The position numbers were made by a program, and so were the translations under genes. Below the pieces are notes generated by a model. That model did not search any database and was not told the origin of the DNA. It saw only the letters and a list, made by a program, of their open reading frames with translations. Of a stretch of 64,000 bases of DNA, positions 8,647 through 17,314 are shown in pieces (the first letter of the stretch is position 1; every line of letters begins with the position of its first letter). The DNA lies in assembly GCF_003122325.1 (NCBI RefSeq), contig NZ_QFBC01000009.1, positions 1 through 64,000 of the forward strand. Reading direction: 5' to 3'. The stretch comes from Rhizobium album (GTDB lineage Bacteria > Pseudomonadota > Alphaproteobacteria > Rhizobiales > Rhizobiaceae).

Positions 8647-9848
8647 CGGGTGCTGCCCCGCAGCGCCACGCGATTGTTATAGGCGTTCATGAGGGCGGAG
8701 AGGGCGAGGTTGATGGCAAGGAACGATCCGATCAGGATGATCAGCGCCTCCATCGACTGGCCGGTCGTGTTGGCCGTCGTGTTGATGATGCTGACGAGAT
8801 CGGGAAAGCCGATGGCGACGGCAAGGCTCGAATCCTTTGTGAGGTCGAGATAGCTCGACGTCGTCAGCGGCGTGATGACGCGCAGGGCCTGCGGCAGTAC
8901 GACGAGGCGGATGATCTGCCCGTCATGAAGGCCAAGCGCGCGGGCCGCCTCCCATTGACCGGCGCCGACCGACTGGATGCCGGCGCGCACGATCTCGGCG
9001 ATGAGGGCGGAGAATTTCACCACGAGGCCGGTGAGAAGGGCTGCGAATTCCGGCGAGAGATTGAGGCCGCCGCGGATATTGAACCCGGCAAGGGCCGGCG
9101 CCTGCACAACGGGCCGGGCACCGGAGAGTGCGAGCAGCGACAGGATCGCGGCCGCGGACAGGACGACGGCTGCGGTGCCGTTGCGACGCGTCAGCCGGCC
9201 GGACAAGCGAAGCGTCAGGACAAGCGCTGCTCCGAGTGCGCCGGCAAGAGCGAGGGCTGCGAGAAGACCGAATGGGCCACCTTCCAGCGCTATGGAGGGA
9301 ATATAGACTCCGCGATTGGTGAGGAAGACCGTGTCGAACAGCGCCGGCGCCTGGCGCGGGGCAGGCAGGGCCTTGGCGATCGCCATCCAGAAGAAGAGTT
9401 GCAGGAGCAGCGGCGTGTTACGGGTGATTTCGATGAACCAGCGAATGAGGCCGGACAGGAGCAGGTTGCGCGACAGGCCGGCAACGCCGATGACGACGCC
9501 GAGGACGGTGGCGAGCACGCAGCCAAGCAGCGATACTTTCAGCGTGTTGAGAAGGCCGGCAAGGATGGCCTTGAAATAGGTGTCGCCTGCACGGAAGGCG
9601 ATGGCGCTTTCGCCGATCTCGAAATTGGCGGAACTTCCGAGGAAGCCGAAGCCGGGCAAGATGCCGATGCGCGCCATGGTGCCGAGCACATTCGAGACGA
9701 ACAGCCCGCCGACGAGCGCAAGGGCCAGAAGGAAGGCGAGCTGGCCGAGTGGCCAGCCGCCCCACCAGGCGCGCAGCCTATACAACATGCCGGCTCGCGC
9801 AGGAGCCGGCATGCGGGCGGTGCGAAGCACGCGTCTGTCAGACATCAT
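8643..9848 (-). CDS. polar amino-acid ABC transporter permease (AapQ-like)
   Basis: A 401-residue permease of the AapQ/BztB type, with the long inserted region between the first transmembrane segments and the conserved C-terminal part (FSALIAEIVRAGIQSVGAGQ, then WEAARALGLHDGQIIRLVVL). It should pair with the AapM-like protein to form the channel. The start was placed at the ATG overlapping the stop of the binding-protein gene (TGATG at 9850-9846); a second ATG follows immediately. Longer versions of the frame run into the binding-protein gene and are not credible. Confidence 0.88.
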   Translation of the reverse strand: MMSDRRVLRTARMPAPARAGMLYRLRAWWGGWPLGQLAFLLALALVGGLFVSNVLGTMARIGILPGFGFLGSSANFEIGESAIAFRAGDTYFKAILAGLLNTLKVSLLGCVLATVLGVVIGVAGLSRNLLLSGLIRWFIEITRNTPLLLQLFFWMAIAKALPAPRQAPALFDTVFLTNRGVYIPSIALEGGPFGLLAALALAGALGAALVLTLRLSGRLTRRNGTAAVVLSAAAILSLLALSGARPVVQAPALAGFNIRGGLNLSPEFAALLTGLVVKFSALIAEIVRAGIQSVGAGQWEAARALGLHDGQIIRLVVLPQALRVITPLTTSSYLDLTKDSSLAVAIGFPDLVSIINTTANTTGQSMEALIILIGSFLAINLALSALMNAYNNRVALRGSTR

Positions 9849-10879
9849 CAGCGGAACGGCGGCGAATAGAGCAGGCCGCCATCGGTCCACAAGCTGTTGT
9901 AGCCGCGGTCCCAGCCGAGCGGCTTGAGATGGCGGTCGAAGATCTCGCCATAATTGCCGACGGTCTTGATGATGGTGTAGGCCCATTTCGGATCGAGGCC
10001 GATGTCGTTGGCGAAGGACGGATCGACGCCGAGGAAGCGCTGGATGGCCGGGTCTTCCGATTTCAGGAACTCATCGACATTGGCCGAGGTGATGCCCCAT
10101 TCCTCGGCCTGGATGGTGGCGTTCACCGTCCAGTTGACGAGTTCCAGCCAGCGGTCGTCGCCGCCGGCAATTGCCGGTGCGAGCGGCTCCTTGGAGAGGC
10201 GCTCGGGCAGAAGCACGTAATCGTCCGGCTTCTTCAACTGCGTGCGCTTGCCGACGAGGTCGGAGGAATCCTGCGTGATCGCGTCGACGCGGCCCGATTC
10301 CAGCGCGTCGATGAACTGTCCGGTGTCCTCGATCGTGACGGGCGTGAAGGTCTTGCCGGTCTTGCGGAAGAAGTCGGCGACGTTGAGTTCGCCCGTTGTG
10401 CCGCTCTGCGCGCCGATGGTGGCGCCATCGAGATCGGCGGCCTTGGTCACGCCGAGATCCTTGCGCACGAGGATGCCCTGGCCGTCGTAGAAGACCGTCG
10501 GACCGAAGTGGAAGCCAAGCTTGAAGGCGCGGGTCGTCGTGACGGTCACGCCGGAAAGCAGGATGTCGAACTCGCCACTCTGGAGCGCGGGCAGGCGCTG
10601 CTGCGGCGAGGAGGAGGTGAACTCCACCTTGTCGGGCGTGCCGAAGACGGCGATGGAGAGTGCGCGGCCGAAATCGATGAAGAAACCCTGCCACTTGCCA
10701 TCGCTGTCCGGCGCGAAGAAGCCGGGCGTGGTGCCGACACCCACCTTGATGGTGCCACGCTGGTTGATCTTGTCGAGCGTCGGGCCGGCATGGGCAAGGC
10801 CGGAAAGCATGGTCGTCGCCAGGAAGGCGGCGGCTGCGGCCGACTGGATCGCCCGCCGGAATGTCTTGTTGGCTATCAT
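9848..10879 (-). CDS. amino-acid ABC transporter substrate-binding protein (AapJ-like)
   Basis: A 343-residue periplasmic protein. Residues 1-31 form a Sec signal peptide ending AHA. The mature part has the SBP_bac_3 / AapJ pattern (LDKINQRGTIKVGVGTTPGF, AVFGTPDKVEFTSSSPQQRL, DSSDLVGKR, and the C-terminal GNYGEIFDRHLKPLG). Family members bind L-amino acids broadly. Its placement inside a sulfur regulon suggests a sulfur-containing ligand such as cystine, lanthionine, taurine-like or S-modified amino acids, but this is inference only. It is first in a three-gene overlapping operon, preceded by the AT-rich dyad at 10954-10968. Confidence 0.9.
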   Translation of the reverse strand: MIANKTFRRAIQSAAAAAFLATTMLSGLAHAGPTLDKINQRGTIKVGVGTTPGFFAPDSDGKWQGFFIDFGRALSIAVFGTPDKVEFTSSSPQQRLPALQSGEFDILLSGVTVTTTRAFKLGFHFGPTVFYDGQGILVRKDLGVTKAADLDGATIGAQSGTTGELNVADFFRKTGKTFTPVTIEDTGQFIDALESGRVDAITQDSSDLVGKRTQLKKPDDYVLLPERLSKEPLAPAIAGGDDRWLELVNWTVNATIQAEEWGITSANVDEFLKSEDPAIQRFLGVDPSFANDIGLDPKWAYTIIKTVGNYGEIFDRHLKPLGWDRGYNSLWTDGGLLYSPPFR

Positions 10880-10953
10880 GTTGAAATATCCCCATTTTCA
10901 AAAGAATCAGACTTCCGTCGCAAGGAGGTTTCACCAGACGATGGAAGTTATCT

Positions 10954-10968
10954 CTATATTATCTATAA
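10954..10968. promoter_or_regulatory. CTAT-N7-ATAA element upstream of the AapJ-like gene
   Basis: CTATATTATCTATAA differs from the CTAT-N7-ATAG dyad by one base and lies 75 bp upstream of the minus-strand start at 10879, in an AT-rich patch from 10949 to 10982. Confidence 0.5.
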
Positions 10969-10984
10969 AATTAGTGTATTTAAG

Positions 10985-11280
10985 GAAGAACGATGCAATT
11001 TTCGGCCTGGATGCGGAAATTGCTTCCAGGCGCATCGTGATGAAGCCACCGGTTTCGTCCCGACGGGACGTCGATGCCAACGCAAGAGTCGATACCGAAT
11101 TCAGCTGTGCCGAATGCCGTACGGCTCGCGGAAATGTCGATTGATAACACGCGGGGCGGTGCCTTGAGTATTTTCGCGCGCTGGTGGGCAGTTTGCGAGC
11201 ATCGCCGACGCGCGGTCGCCGTTGGCACGCAAATCCACCCGCTCCGCCATCCACGAAACAATATTCCCCTGCGTGTCTCC
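10985..11280. other. intergenic segment without a recognisable gene
   Basis: This stretch lies between the two outward-facing sulfur promoters. Short frames on both strands have no homology I recognise and no convincing start sites. It may be the remains of a lost gene. Confidence 0.4.
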
Positions 11281-11288
11281 ATAATAAT

Positions 11289-11303
11289 CTATAAAATCTA
11301 TAT
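11289..11303. promoter_or_regulatory. CTAT-N7-ATAT element upstream of the NrtA/SsuA-like gene
   Basis: CTATAAAATCTATAT differs by one base from the CTAT-N7-ATAG dyad and lies 53 bp before the start at 11356. The surrounding 11281-11314 is almost pure A+T. Confidence 0.5.
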
Positions 11304-11355
11304 ATTATTATTAAAACGGCTAGGCTGGTGTCATCGTTTCGTCAGGGGACAACAG

Positions 11356-12387
11356 ATGAGCCAGCAATCAACCATTTTTTCCAGGGGGCTGTCGCGCCGC
11401 GGCCTGATCAAGGCGGCCGGCGTCGCTGCTGTTGCCGGCACGGCCGGCGTGATCGGCGCGCGCTCGACGCGCTACGCCATCGCCGGCAACCTCATTCCCA
11501 TCAAGCTGGAATGGACGGAGGTGGCGGCCTGCCATTCTCCGGTCGGCTTCGGCCTCTCCAAGGGCATCTACGCCAAGCATGGCCTCGATGTGGAGCTGTT
11601 CTATCAGGGCGCCAGCGGTCAGACGCTTATTCAGGCGCTCGCCACCCGAAAGGCAGAAGCAGGTCCGGGCCTGCTCTACGATTGGCTGAAGCCGATCGAG
11701 CAGGGGTTCGACGTGCGCCTCTTCGCCGGCTCGCACGGCGGCTGCCAGAGCATACTCGTGCAGCCGGAATCGGACATCAAGACGCTGACCGATCTCAAGG
11801 GCAAGACGATCGGCACCTTCGACGTCATGTCGCCCTCGCGCGTCGCCTTCTCGGTGGCACTCGCCAAGGCGGGCCTCAACCCGGAAACCGACGTCACCTG
11901 GAAGGTCTTCCCGTTCGATCTCGTTGCCGAAGGCGTGCTGAAGGGCGAGGCCGATGCCGTCGCGCATATGGACCCATGGGCCTATTCCTACGAGAAGCAG
12001 CACGGCTTCCGCCGCGTCGCCGACACGCAGACCGGCACCTTCAAGGACCGCGTCTGCTGCGTGCTCGGCGTCAATGGCGACTACTATGAAGCCAACAAGG
12101 ATGCCATCAAGCGCGTCGCCGCCGCCAATCTGGAAATCCACCAGTATACGGCCAAGCATCCGGACGAAGTCGCCAAGTGGTACTTCGAGACGCTGAAGCC
12201 CGGCCTTTCGCTTCAGGACCTGACGGAGGTCCTCGCCTCCTTCACCTACCACGACCACTGGTTCGGCAAGGACCTGCTGAAGGAAGTGCAGATCGGCTAC
12301 GAGGACCTGAAGCTCACCGGCGTCATCGATGCCGGAACGGACCCGGCAGAGATCGCCAATCGCATCACCATCGACATCTTCGCGTGA
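11356..12387 (+). CDS. NrtA/SsuA/TauA-type substrate-binding protein, Tat-exported
   Basis: A 343-residue protein with a twin-arginine signal (SRRGLIKAAGVAAVAG from residue 13) and an NMT1/OpuAC-like binding fold: KLEWTEVAACHSPVGFGLSK, AKHGLDVELFYQGASGQTLI, LTDLKGKTIGTFD. It should bind a small anionic or sulfur compound in the periplasm for the permease and ATPase encoded next. The Tat route implies folding, possibly with a cofactor or rapid folding, before export. The start at 11356 follows a GGGGACA ribosome-binding site. The downstream sulfhydrylase gene and the upstream AT-rich dyad argue for sulfur uptake rather than nitrate; the exact ligand is unknown. Confidence 0.85.
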   Translation: MSQQSTIFSRGLSRRGLIKAAGVAAVAGTAGVIGARSTRYAIAGNLIPIKLEWTEVAACHSPVGFGLSKGIYAKHGLDVELFYQGASGQTLIQALATRKAEAGPGLLYDWLKPIEQGFDVRLFAGSHGGCQSILVQPESDIKTLTDLKGKTIGTFDVMSPSRVAFSVALAKAGLNPETDVTWKVFPFDLVAEGVLKGEADAVAHMDPWAYSYEKQHGFRRVADTQTGTFKDRVCCVLGVNGDYYEANKDAIKRVAAANLEIHQYTAKHPDEVAKWYFETLKPGLSLQDLTEVLASFTYHDHWFGKDLLKEVQIGYEDLKLTGVIDAGTDPAEIANRITIDIFA

Positions 12388-12391
12388 TGCC

Positions 12392-13393
12392 ATGAGCGCG
12401 GCTGTCGAAGATACATTCGAGGGCGCAGGGCGGCGAACCTTCGCCCTGCCTTTCACGGGCATCTGGCGCAACGGGCTTTTCGCGGCCGGCACCTGGTTTC
12501 TGACCGCGGCGCTGACCTACGGCCTGCCCGATGTCATCAGCTGGGGGGCGACGGAGCTTTTTGCCGTCGTCACGCTGGTCGGCGCGGGGATATTCCTCGT
12601 GCTGTCAGTAACGGTCAGCAGGCTCGGCAGCGTCGGCCGCACGCTCGTCCATTACGGGCCGTGGTTCATTGTGCTCGGCCTCTGGCTTGCCATCTGGGAG
12701 GTGCTGACGGCCAAGCTCGGCTGGTTGCCAAAGCCGTTCTTCTCGCCGCCGCAGGGCCTGCTGCACGTCTATGTCACGGACTGGGACAGGCTTTTGATCT
12801 GCATCGCCTATACCGGGCGCCTATGGGGCCTCGGCTTCTTCTCGGGCATCCTCGTCGGCTTTGCCGGCGGCGTGGCGCTCGGCTGGTCGAAGCGTTTTGC
12901 CTATTGGGGCATGCCGCTTTTGAAGCTGATCGGGCCGGTGCCGGCGAGCGCCTGGATTCCCTGCACCTTCTTCATCTTCCCGTCGACCTTCCATGCCTCG
13001 ATCTTCCTGGTTGCGCTGGCCTCCGGCATTCCGGTCGCGATCCTCACGGCGGCGGGCGTCAGCCAGGTCAACCGCTCCTTCTACGACGTCGCCCGCACGC
13101 TCGGCGCGGATAACCGCTTCCTGATCTTCAAGGTCGCGATCCCCGCCTCGTTGCCGAATGTCTTCGTCGGCCTCTTCATGGGGCTCTACTATTCCTTCGC
13201 CGTGCTTGTTGTCGCCGAGATGCTCGGCGCCAAGTTCGGTCTTGGCTGGTATCTCCAGTTCAAGACGGCCTATTCGGCCTACGCCAATGTCTATGCCGCT
13301 CTCATCGTCATGGCGCTGATCTGCGCCGGCCTCGTGCGCCTGCTCTTCGTGGTGCGCGACCGGCTGCTCGGCTGGCAGAAGGGAATCCTCTGA
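12392..13393 (+). CDS. ABC transporter permease with extra N-terminal membrane segments
   Basis: A 333-residue BPD-type permease. The C-terminal two thirds match NrtB/SsuC/TauC (GFFSGILVGFAGGVALGW, the EAA loop VARTLGADNRFLIFKVAIPA). Residues 25-75 add two hydrophobic segments that are unusual for SsuC, so it is longer than the family norm. The start lies four bases after the binding-protein stop, and the stop overlaps the ATPase start (TGATG). It should form the channel for the solute bound by the 11356-12387 protein. Confidence 0.87.
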   Translation: MSAAVEDTFEGAGRRTFALPFTGIWRNGLFAAGTWFLTAALTYGLPDVISWGATELFAVVTLVGAGIFLVLSVTVSRLGSVGRTLVHYGPWFIVLGLWLAIWEVLTAKLGWLPKPFFSPPQGLLHVYVTDWDRLLICIAYTGRLWGLGFFSGILVGFAGGVALGWSKRFAYWGMPLLKLIGPVPASAWIPCTFFIFPSTFHASIFLVALASGIPVAILTAAGVSQVNRSFYDVARTLGADNRFLIFKVAIPASLPNVFVGLFMGLYYSFAVLVVAEMLGAKFGLGWYLQFKTAYSAYANVYAALIVMALICAGLVRLLFVVRDRLLGWQKGIL

Positions 13394-14181
13394 TGGCGTT
13401 CGCACTTGCAGAAGCTGCTGTCGGCGACAGTATCGCCCTCGACGTGGAGGGCGTTTCGCACCGCTACGACCTTGATGGTAAGGACTTGGAGGTTCTCGAC
13501 GATGTGAGCCTCGCGGTCGCTCCCGGCGAATTCGTCGCACTGCTCGGCCCTTCCGGTTGCGGCAAGTCCACCCTGCTGCGCCTTGCCGCCGGCCTCGAAA
13601 CGGCGACGGCGGGCAAGGTGCTGGAAGACGGAAAGCCGATCACCGCGCCGAACCCGGATCGCATCCTCGTCTTCCAGGATGCAACGCTGTTTCCCTGGCG
13701 CACCGTGCGCGCGAACATTGCCACAGGCCTCGAAGCCCGCGGTCTTCTGGCGGAGCTTGAACACCGCATCGACGAGGTGCTGAAGCTGGTGAAGCTGGAA
13801 GGCTTCTCGGATTTCTATCCGCACCAGCTGTCGGGCGGCATGGCTCAACGCGCCGCGCTCGCCCGCGCGCTCGTCAACGATCCCAAGCTGCTGTTGCTCG
13901 ACGAACCCTTCGGCAAGCTCGACTCGTTGACCCGCCTGCGCATGCAGAATGAATTGCTCGACCTCTGGAAGAGCGCCGGCTTCACCGCGCTGCTGGTCAC
14001 GCATGATGTGGAGGAGGCGCTGCTGCTCGCCGACCGCGTCATCGTGCTGTCGGATCGACCGGCCTCGATCGTCGCGGAAATCCGGGTCGATCAGCCACAT
14101 CCACGGCGTCGCGACGATGCCACGCTTGTGGCGCTGCGCAGCCAGCTGCTCGAAAAGCTGGGAATCTCCCATGACGTCTAG
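13393..14181 (+). CDS. ABC transporter ATPase, NrtD/SsuB group
   Basis: A 262-residue ATPase with Walker A GPSGCGKST (residues 52-60), Q-loop VFQDATLFPW, signature LSGGMAQR, Walker B LLLLDEP and H-loop VTHDVEEAL. These place it in the nitrate/sulfonate/taurine group. It energises the transporter formed by the two preceding gene products. Its 3' end overlaps the next small gene by 11 bases, indicating tight operon packing. Confidence 0.9.
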   Translation: MAFALAEAAVGDSIALDVEGVSHRYDLDGKDLEVLDDVSLAVAPGEFVALLGPSGCGKSTLLRLAAGLETATAGKVLEDGKPITAPNPDRILVFQDATLFPWRTVRANIATGLEARGLLAELEHRIDEVLKLVKLEGFSDFYPHQLSGGMAQRAALARALVNDPKLLLLDEPFGKLDSLTRLRMQNELLDLWKSAGFTALLVTHDVEEALLLADRVIVLSDRPASIVAEIRVDQPHPRRRDDATLVALRSQLLEKLGISHDV

Positions 14182-14470
14182 CGCGCGCCTTTCCCATTAT
14201 GCCGTGGCGGCGGCAGGCGGCAGCCTCGCCCTGCTGTCGCTTGGCTGGTGGTGGCTCATTTTCAGCAAGGTCGTCGAGGCGGACTATCTCACCGTCCGGC
14301 AGGCCGTGACCTGCATTGCCGGAGCCTCCGATCTCTGCGCGCTCGCCCAGGCGCTCTGCACCGACGATCACCTCTACGGCATCCGGTGGTATGCGCCGGA
14401 AGCCTTCTGGGCCGCGGCGGCCATCCTCGTCGCCGGTGTCCTTCTGTCAGCCCGTCCCGCGCGCGCCTGA
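14171..14470 (+). CDS. small two-helix membrane protein with cysteine-bearing loop, unknown function
   Basis: A 99-residue protein that I do not recognise. It has a hydrophobic helix at about residues 9-31, a loop of about 45 residues containing three cysteines (TCIAG, LCALAQALC), and a second hydrophobic helix at about 78-92. With both ends in the cytoplasm the loop would face the periplasm. The start overlaps the ATPase gene by 11 bases, and the MetY gene follows after 25 bp, so it belongs to the same operon. A role as a transporter subunit or a thiol-handling partner is conceivable but unproven. Confidence 0.6.
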   Translation: MTSSARLSHYAVAAAGGSLALLSLGWWWLIFSKVVEADYLTVRQAVTCIAGASDLCALAQALCTDDHLYGIRWYAPEAFWAAAAILVAGVLLSARPARA

Positions 14471-14495
14471 AAGCGCCTTATCAAGGAGAAGTGTC

Positions 14496-15857
14496 ATGAC
14501 GATCCATCAAACCCTCGAGGTTGCCAGTGAGGATATCGTGCAGGTTCCGGCGGGAACCGCGGCTTTCAAGAGCCGCCACCCCGAAACCATCGCGCTGCAC
14601 GGCGGCAGCTTCCGCTACGATCCGGCGACCGGCGCAGTCGCCGTGCCGATCTACCAGACGAGCTCGTTCCAGCTGCCGGGAACCGACGGCGCCGACAAGC
14701 TTTTTGCGCTGGAGGCGCCCGGCCACCTCTATACCCGCGTCTCCAACCCGACGCAGGATGCCTTCGAGCAGCGCCTTGCCGAGCTTGAGGGCGGTGCCGC
14801 AGCGCTTGCGCTCTCCTCCGGCCAGGCGGCCTCGGCCTTCGCCATCCTCAATGTCGCCCGCGCTGGCGACAACATCGTCAGCGCCGCCGGCCTCTATGGC
14901 GGCACCTGGGCGCTCTTCGCCGCCACGCTGAAAAGCTTCGGCATCGAGACCCGCTTCGTCGATGCGAGCGATCCGGAAGCCTTCGAGAAGGCGACGGACG
15001 ACCGCACGCGCGCCTATTATGCCGAATCCCTGCCGAACCCGAAGCTGGAGGTCTTCCCGATCGCCGAGGTCGCCGCCATCGGCCGCCGGCATGGCATTCC
15101 GCTCATCGTCGACAACACCGCCGCCCCACTGTTCATCCGCCCGCTGGAGCATGGTGCGGCCGTCGTCGTCTATTCCACGACGAAGTATATCGGCGGCCAT
15201 GGGACCTCCATCGGTGGCGCGATCATCGACAGCGGCACCTTCCCATGGACGGAGAACCCGGCCCGCCAGCCGAACCTGACGGAGCCGGATGCGAGCTATC
15301 AGGGCAAGACCTGGATCGAGAAGGCCGAGGCCATCGGCTTCCATCCCTATATCCTGCGCGCCCGTGCCGTGCTGCTGCGCGATCTCGGCGCGGCGCTCAG
15401 TCCGCAGAATGCCTTCCAGTTCATCCAGGGCCTCGAAACCCTGCCGCTGCGCCTGCGTCAGCATAATGAGAACGCGGTGAAGGTCGCCGAATTCCTCAAG
15501 GGCCATGCCAAGGTCGAGCGGGTGATCTTCCCGAAATTCCAGGAGGGTGCGGCCAGGGCGCGCGCCGATAAATACTTCAAGCCGGGCCATTTCGGCGCGC
15601 TGGTCGGTTTCGAGCTGAAGGGTGGGCGTGAAGCCGGCCGCCGCTTCATCGACAGCCTCCAGCTCTTCTACCACCTCGCCAATATAGGCGACGCGCGCTC
15701 GCTGGCGATCCACCCCTCGACGACGACCCATTCGCAGCTGTCGCGGGAAGACCAGTTCGCGACGGGGGTGACGCCCGGCTATGTGCGCCTTTCCATCGGC
15801 CTCGAACATCCCGATGACCTGATCGCCGATCTGGAACGAGCCATCGCGCTGGCTTGA
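14496..15857 (+). CDS. O-acetylhomoserine/O-succinylhomoserine sulfhydrylase (MetY-type)
   Basis: A 453-residue Cys/Met-metabolism PLP enzyme. The Schiff-base lysine is K230 in YSTTKYIGGHG. Other family marks are SSFQLPG, YTRVSNPT, and LSSGQAASAFA. Length and sequence fit MetY, which joins sulfide to O-acetylhomoserine to make homocysteine. It has a clear ribosome-binding site (AAGGAGAA) and ends the operon that begins with the Tat binding protein, before a strong terminator. Thus the operon couples uptake of a sulfur source to sulfide fixation. A cystathionine-type activity is less likely given the length and the YIGGHG motif. Confidence 0.9.
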   Translation: MTIHQTLEVASEDIVQVPAGTAAFKSRHPETIALHGGSFRYDPATGAVAVPIYQTSSFQLPGTDGADKLFALEAPGHLYTRVSNPTQDAFEQRLAELEGGAAALALSSGQAASAFAILNVARAGDNIVSAAGLYGGTWALFAATLKSFGIETRFVDASDPEAFEKATDDRTRAYYAESLPNPKLEVFPIAEVAAIGRRHGIPLIVDNTAAPLFIRPLEHGAAVVVYSTTKYIGGHGTSIGGAIIDSGTFPWTENPARQPNLTEPDASYQGKTWIEKAEAIGFHPYILRARAVLLRDLGAALSPQNAFQFIQGLETLPLRLRQHNENAVKVAEFLKGHAKVERVIFPKFQEGAARARADKYFKPGHFGALVGFELKGGREAGRRFIDSLQLFYHLANIGDARSLAIHPSTTTHSQLSREDQFATGVTPGYVRLSIGLEHPDDLIADLERAIALA

Positions 15858-15880
15858 GGCGAGCCACCCGATCGGCATGC

Positions 15881-15919
15881 GGCCCCGGCGCTTCCTCCCA
15901 GCGCCGGGGCCTTTTCTTT
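15881..15919 (+). terminator. rho-independent terminator after the MetY gene
   Basis: An 11-bp perfect stem (GGCCCCGGCGC / GCGCCGGGGCC) with a 9-nt loop is followed by TTTTCTTT. It lies 23 bp after the stop codon at 15857. Confidence 0.9.
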
Positions 15920-15967
15920 GAGTGCCAGCTTGCGTCGCCGGAAAGAAACGGCTTTTCACTTTATAGT

Positions 15968-15982
15968 ATATAAAAAAGATAG
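15968..15982. promoter_or_regulatory. ATAT-N7-ATAG element upstream of the DszC-like/met operon
   Basis: ATATAAAAAAGATAG differs by one base from the CTAT-N7-ATAG dyad. Bases 15974-15995 are identical over 22 bp to 30056-30077 near another sulfur promoter. It lies 93 bp before the start at 16075. Confidence 0.5.
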
Positions 15983-16074
15983 AATTTCTGTATTTCTTTG
16001 GTGCACAAGCTACTCTCCTCGTCAATTCCAAGCGTGCCCGGTGCGAGCCGGCACGGCAGCGACGAGTGAGATGC

Positions 16075-17310
16075 ATGACGCAGACCGAAAATGCCTGGGG
16101 CGCTGGCCCCGGTGAGGGATATGAGGCGCTATCCGCGCCGTTCCGGCCGATTTTTGCGGAGATCGCCGCAAGTGCGGCCGAGCGCGACCTCAACCGCGGC
16201 CTGCCGCACGAGGCGATCCGGCGGCTCAAGGAAGCCGGTCTCGGCGCCGTGCGCCTGCCGGTGGAAGCAGGCGGCAAGGGCGCCAGCCTGCCGCAGTTCT
16301 TCAACCTGCTGATCGAACTCTCCACGGCGGATTCGAATGTCACCCAGGCCCTGCGCGGTCATTTCGGCTTCACTGAGGATATCCTGAACACCAGGGATTC
16401 CGAGCGCCGGGGCATCTGGTTCGGCCGGATCGGCGGCGGCGAGATCACGGGCAATGCCTGGAGCGAGATCGGTGCGGGCGCGGCGCTTGACCGCTTCTCC
16501 ACCAATGTCGCGGAGAACAAGGAAGGCAGGCTCGTCCTCAACGGGGCCAAATACTATACGACCGGTTCGCTCTTCGCCGACTGGATCGATGTCGGGGCGT
16601 CCAACGCGGACGGCGAGGGCATTTCGGTGACGGTGCGCCGCCATGCCGAAGGTGTCGAGGTCGTCGATGACTGGGACGGTTTCGGCCAGATTCTCACCGC
16701 CAGCGGCACGACCACCTTCCGCGACGTCGTGGTCGAGCCGCAAGACATCGTCATCGACGACGAGCGCTTCAGATATTCGGCCGCCTTCTACCAGCTGGTG
16801 CATCTCGCGACGCTCTCCGGCATCGGTCGCGCAATCACCGCCGATGTCGCGAAAGCCGTGGCGGAGCGGCGCCGCACCTATACCCATGCCGCCGCCGCGC
16901 GCTCCAGCGAGGATCCGCAGGTCCTGCAGGTCGTCGGCCGCATCCGCGCAGCCGCCTATGCGGCGGGTGCCATCACGTTGCAGGCAGCGGCCAGCCTGCA
17001 ACGCGCCTTCGAAGCGCATTTCGTCGACGACGCGGATGCCGAGGAAAAGGCGAATGCGATTGCCGAGCTCGAGGCCGCACAGGCCCAGACGGTTGTCTCT
17101 GACCTGATCCTCGATGCATCGACCCTGCTGTTCGACGCGCTCGGCGCCTCCGCGACGAAGAAGCCAGCCGGTCTCGACCGCCACTGGCGCAACGCCCGCA
17201 CGCTCGCCTCGCACAATCCGCGCATCTACAAGCAACGCATCATCGGCGATTTCGCCGTCAACGGCACGCCGCCCCCCTACCAGTGGCGCATCGGCGCGAG
17301 TGCGGGCTGA
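16075..17310 (+). CDS. acyl-CoA dehydrogenase-fold flavin monooxygenase (SfnB/DszC-like)
   Basis: A 411-residue member of the ACAD-fold flavoprotein family that includes SfnB and the dibenzothiophene monooxygenase DszC. Visible marks are LKEAGLGAVRLPVEAGG, the flavin region ITGNAWSEIG, YYTTGSLFADW, VVDDWDGFGQ and the C-terminal RNARTLASHNP. The usual His of RTHTLHDP is shifted here to SHNP. The likely role is oxidation of an organosulfur compound with FMNH2 and oxygen. It is first in an operon with metN, metI and metQ, four bases before metN. The ATG at 16075 is the best start; a frame-extending ATG lies nine bases upstream. Confidence 0.82.
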   Translation: MTQTENAWGAGPGEGYEALSAPFRPIFAEIAASAAERDLNRGLPHEAIRRLKEAGLGAVRLPVEAGGKGASLPQFFNLLIELSTADSNVTQALRGHFGFTEDILNTRDSERRGIWFGRIGGGEITGNAWSEIGAGAALDRFSTNVAENKEGRLVLNGAKYYTTGSLFADWIDVGASNADGEGISVTVRRHAEGVEVVDDWDGFGQILTASGTTTFRDVVVEPQDIVIDDERFRYSAAFYQLVHLATLSGIGRAITADVAKAVAERRRTYTHAAAARSSEDPQVLQVVGRIRAAAYAAGAITLQAAASLQRAFEAHFVDDADAEEKANAIAELEAAQAQTVVSDLILDASTLLFDALGASATKKPAGLDRHWRNARTLASHNPRIYKQRIIGDFAVNGTPPPYQWRIGASAG

Positions 17311-17314
17311 GGTG

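Noticed and set aside
14471-14495. SAM or other riboswitch before the MetY gene
   Set aside because: Only 25 bp separate the genes, too short for any known riboswitch; likewise the gaps before metN, metI and metQ are too short.
16075-17310. Ordinary fatty-acid acyl-CoA dehydrogenase
   Set aside because: Although the fold is shared, the sequence motifs (VVDDWDGFGQ, the RNAR...H C-terminal block) and the linkage to metNIQ place it with sulfur-related flavin monooxygenases.
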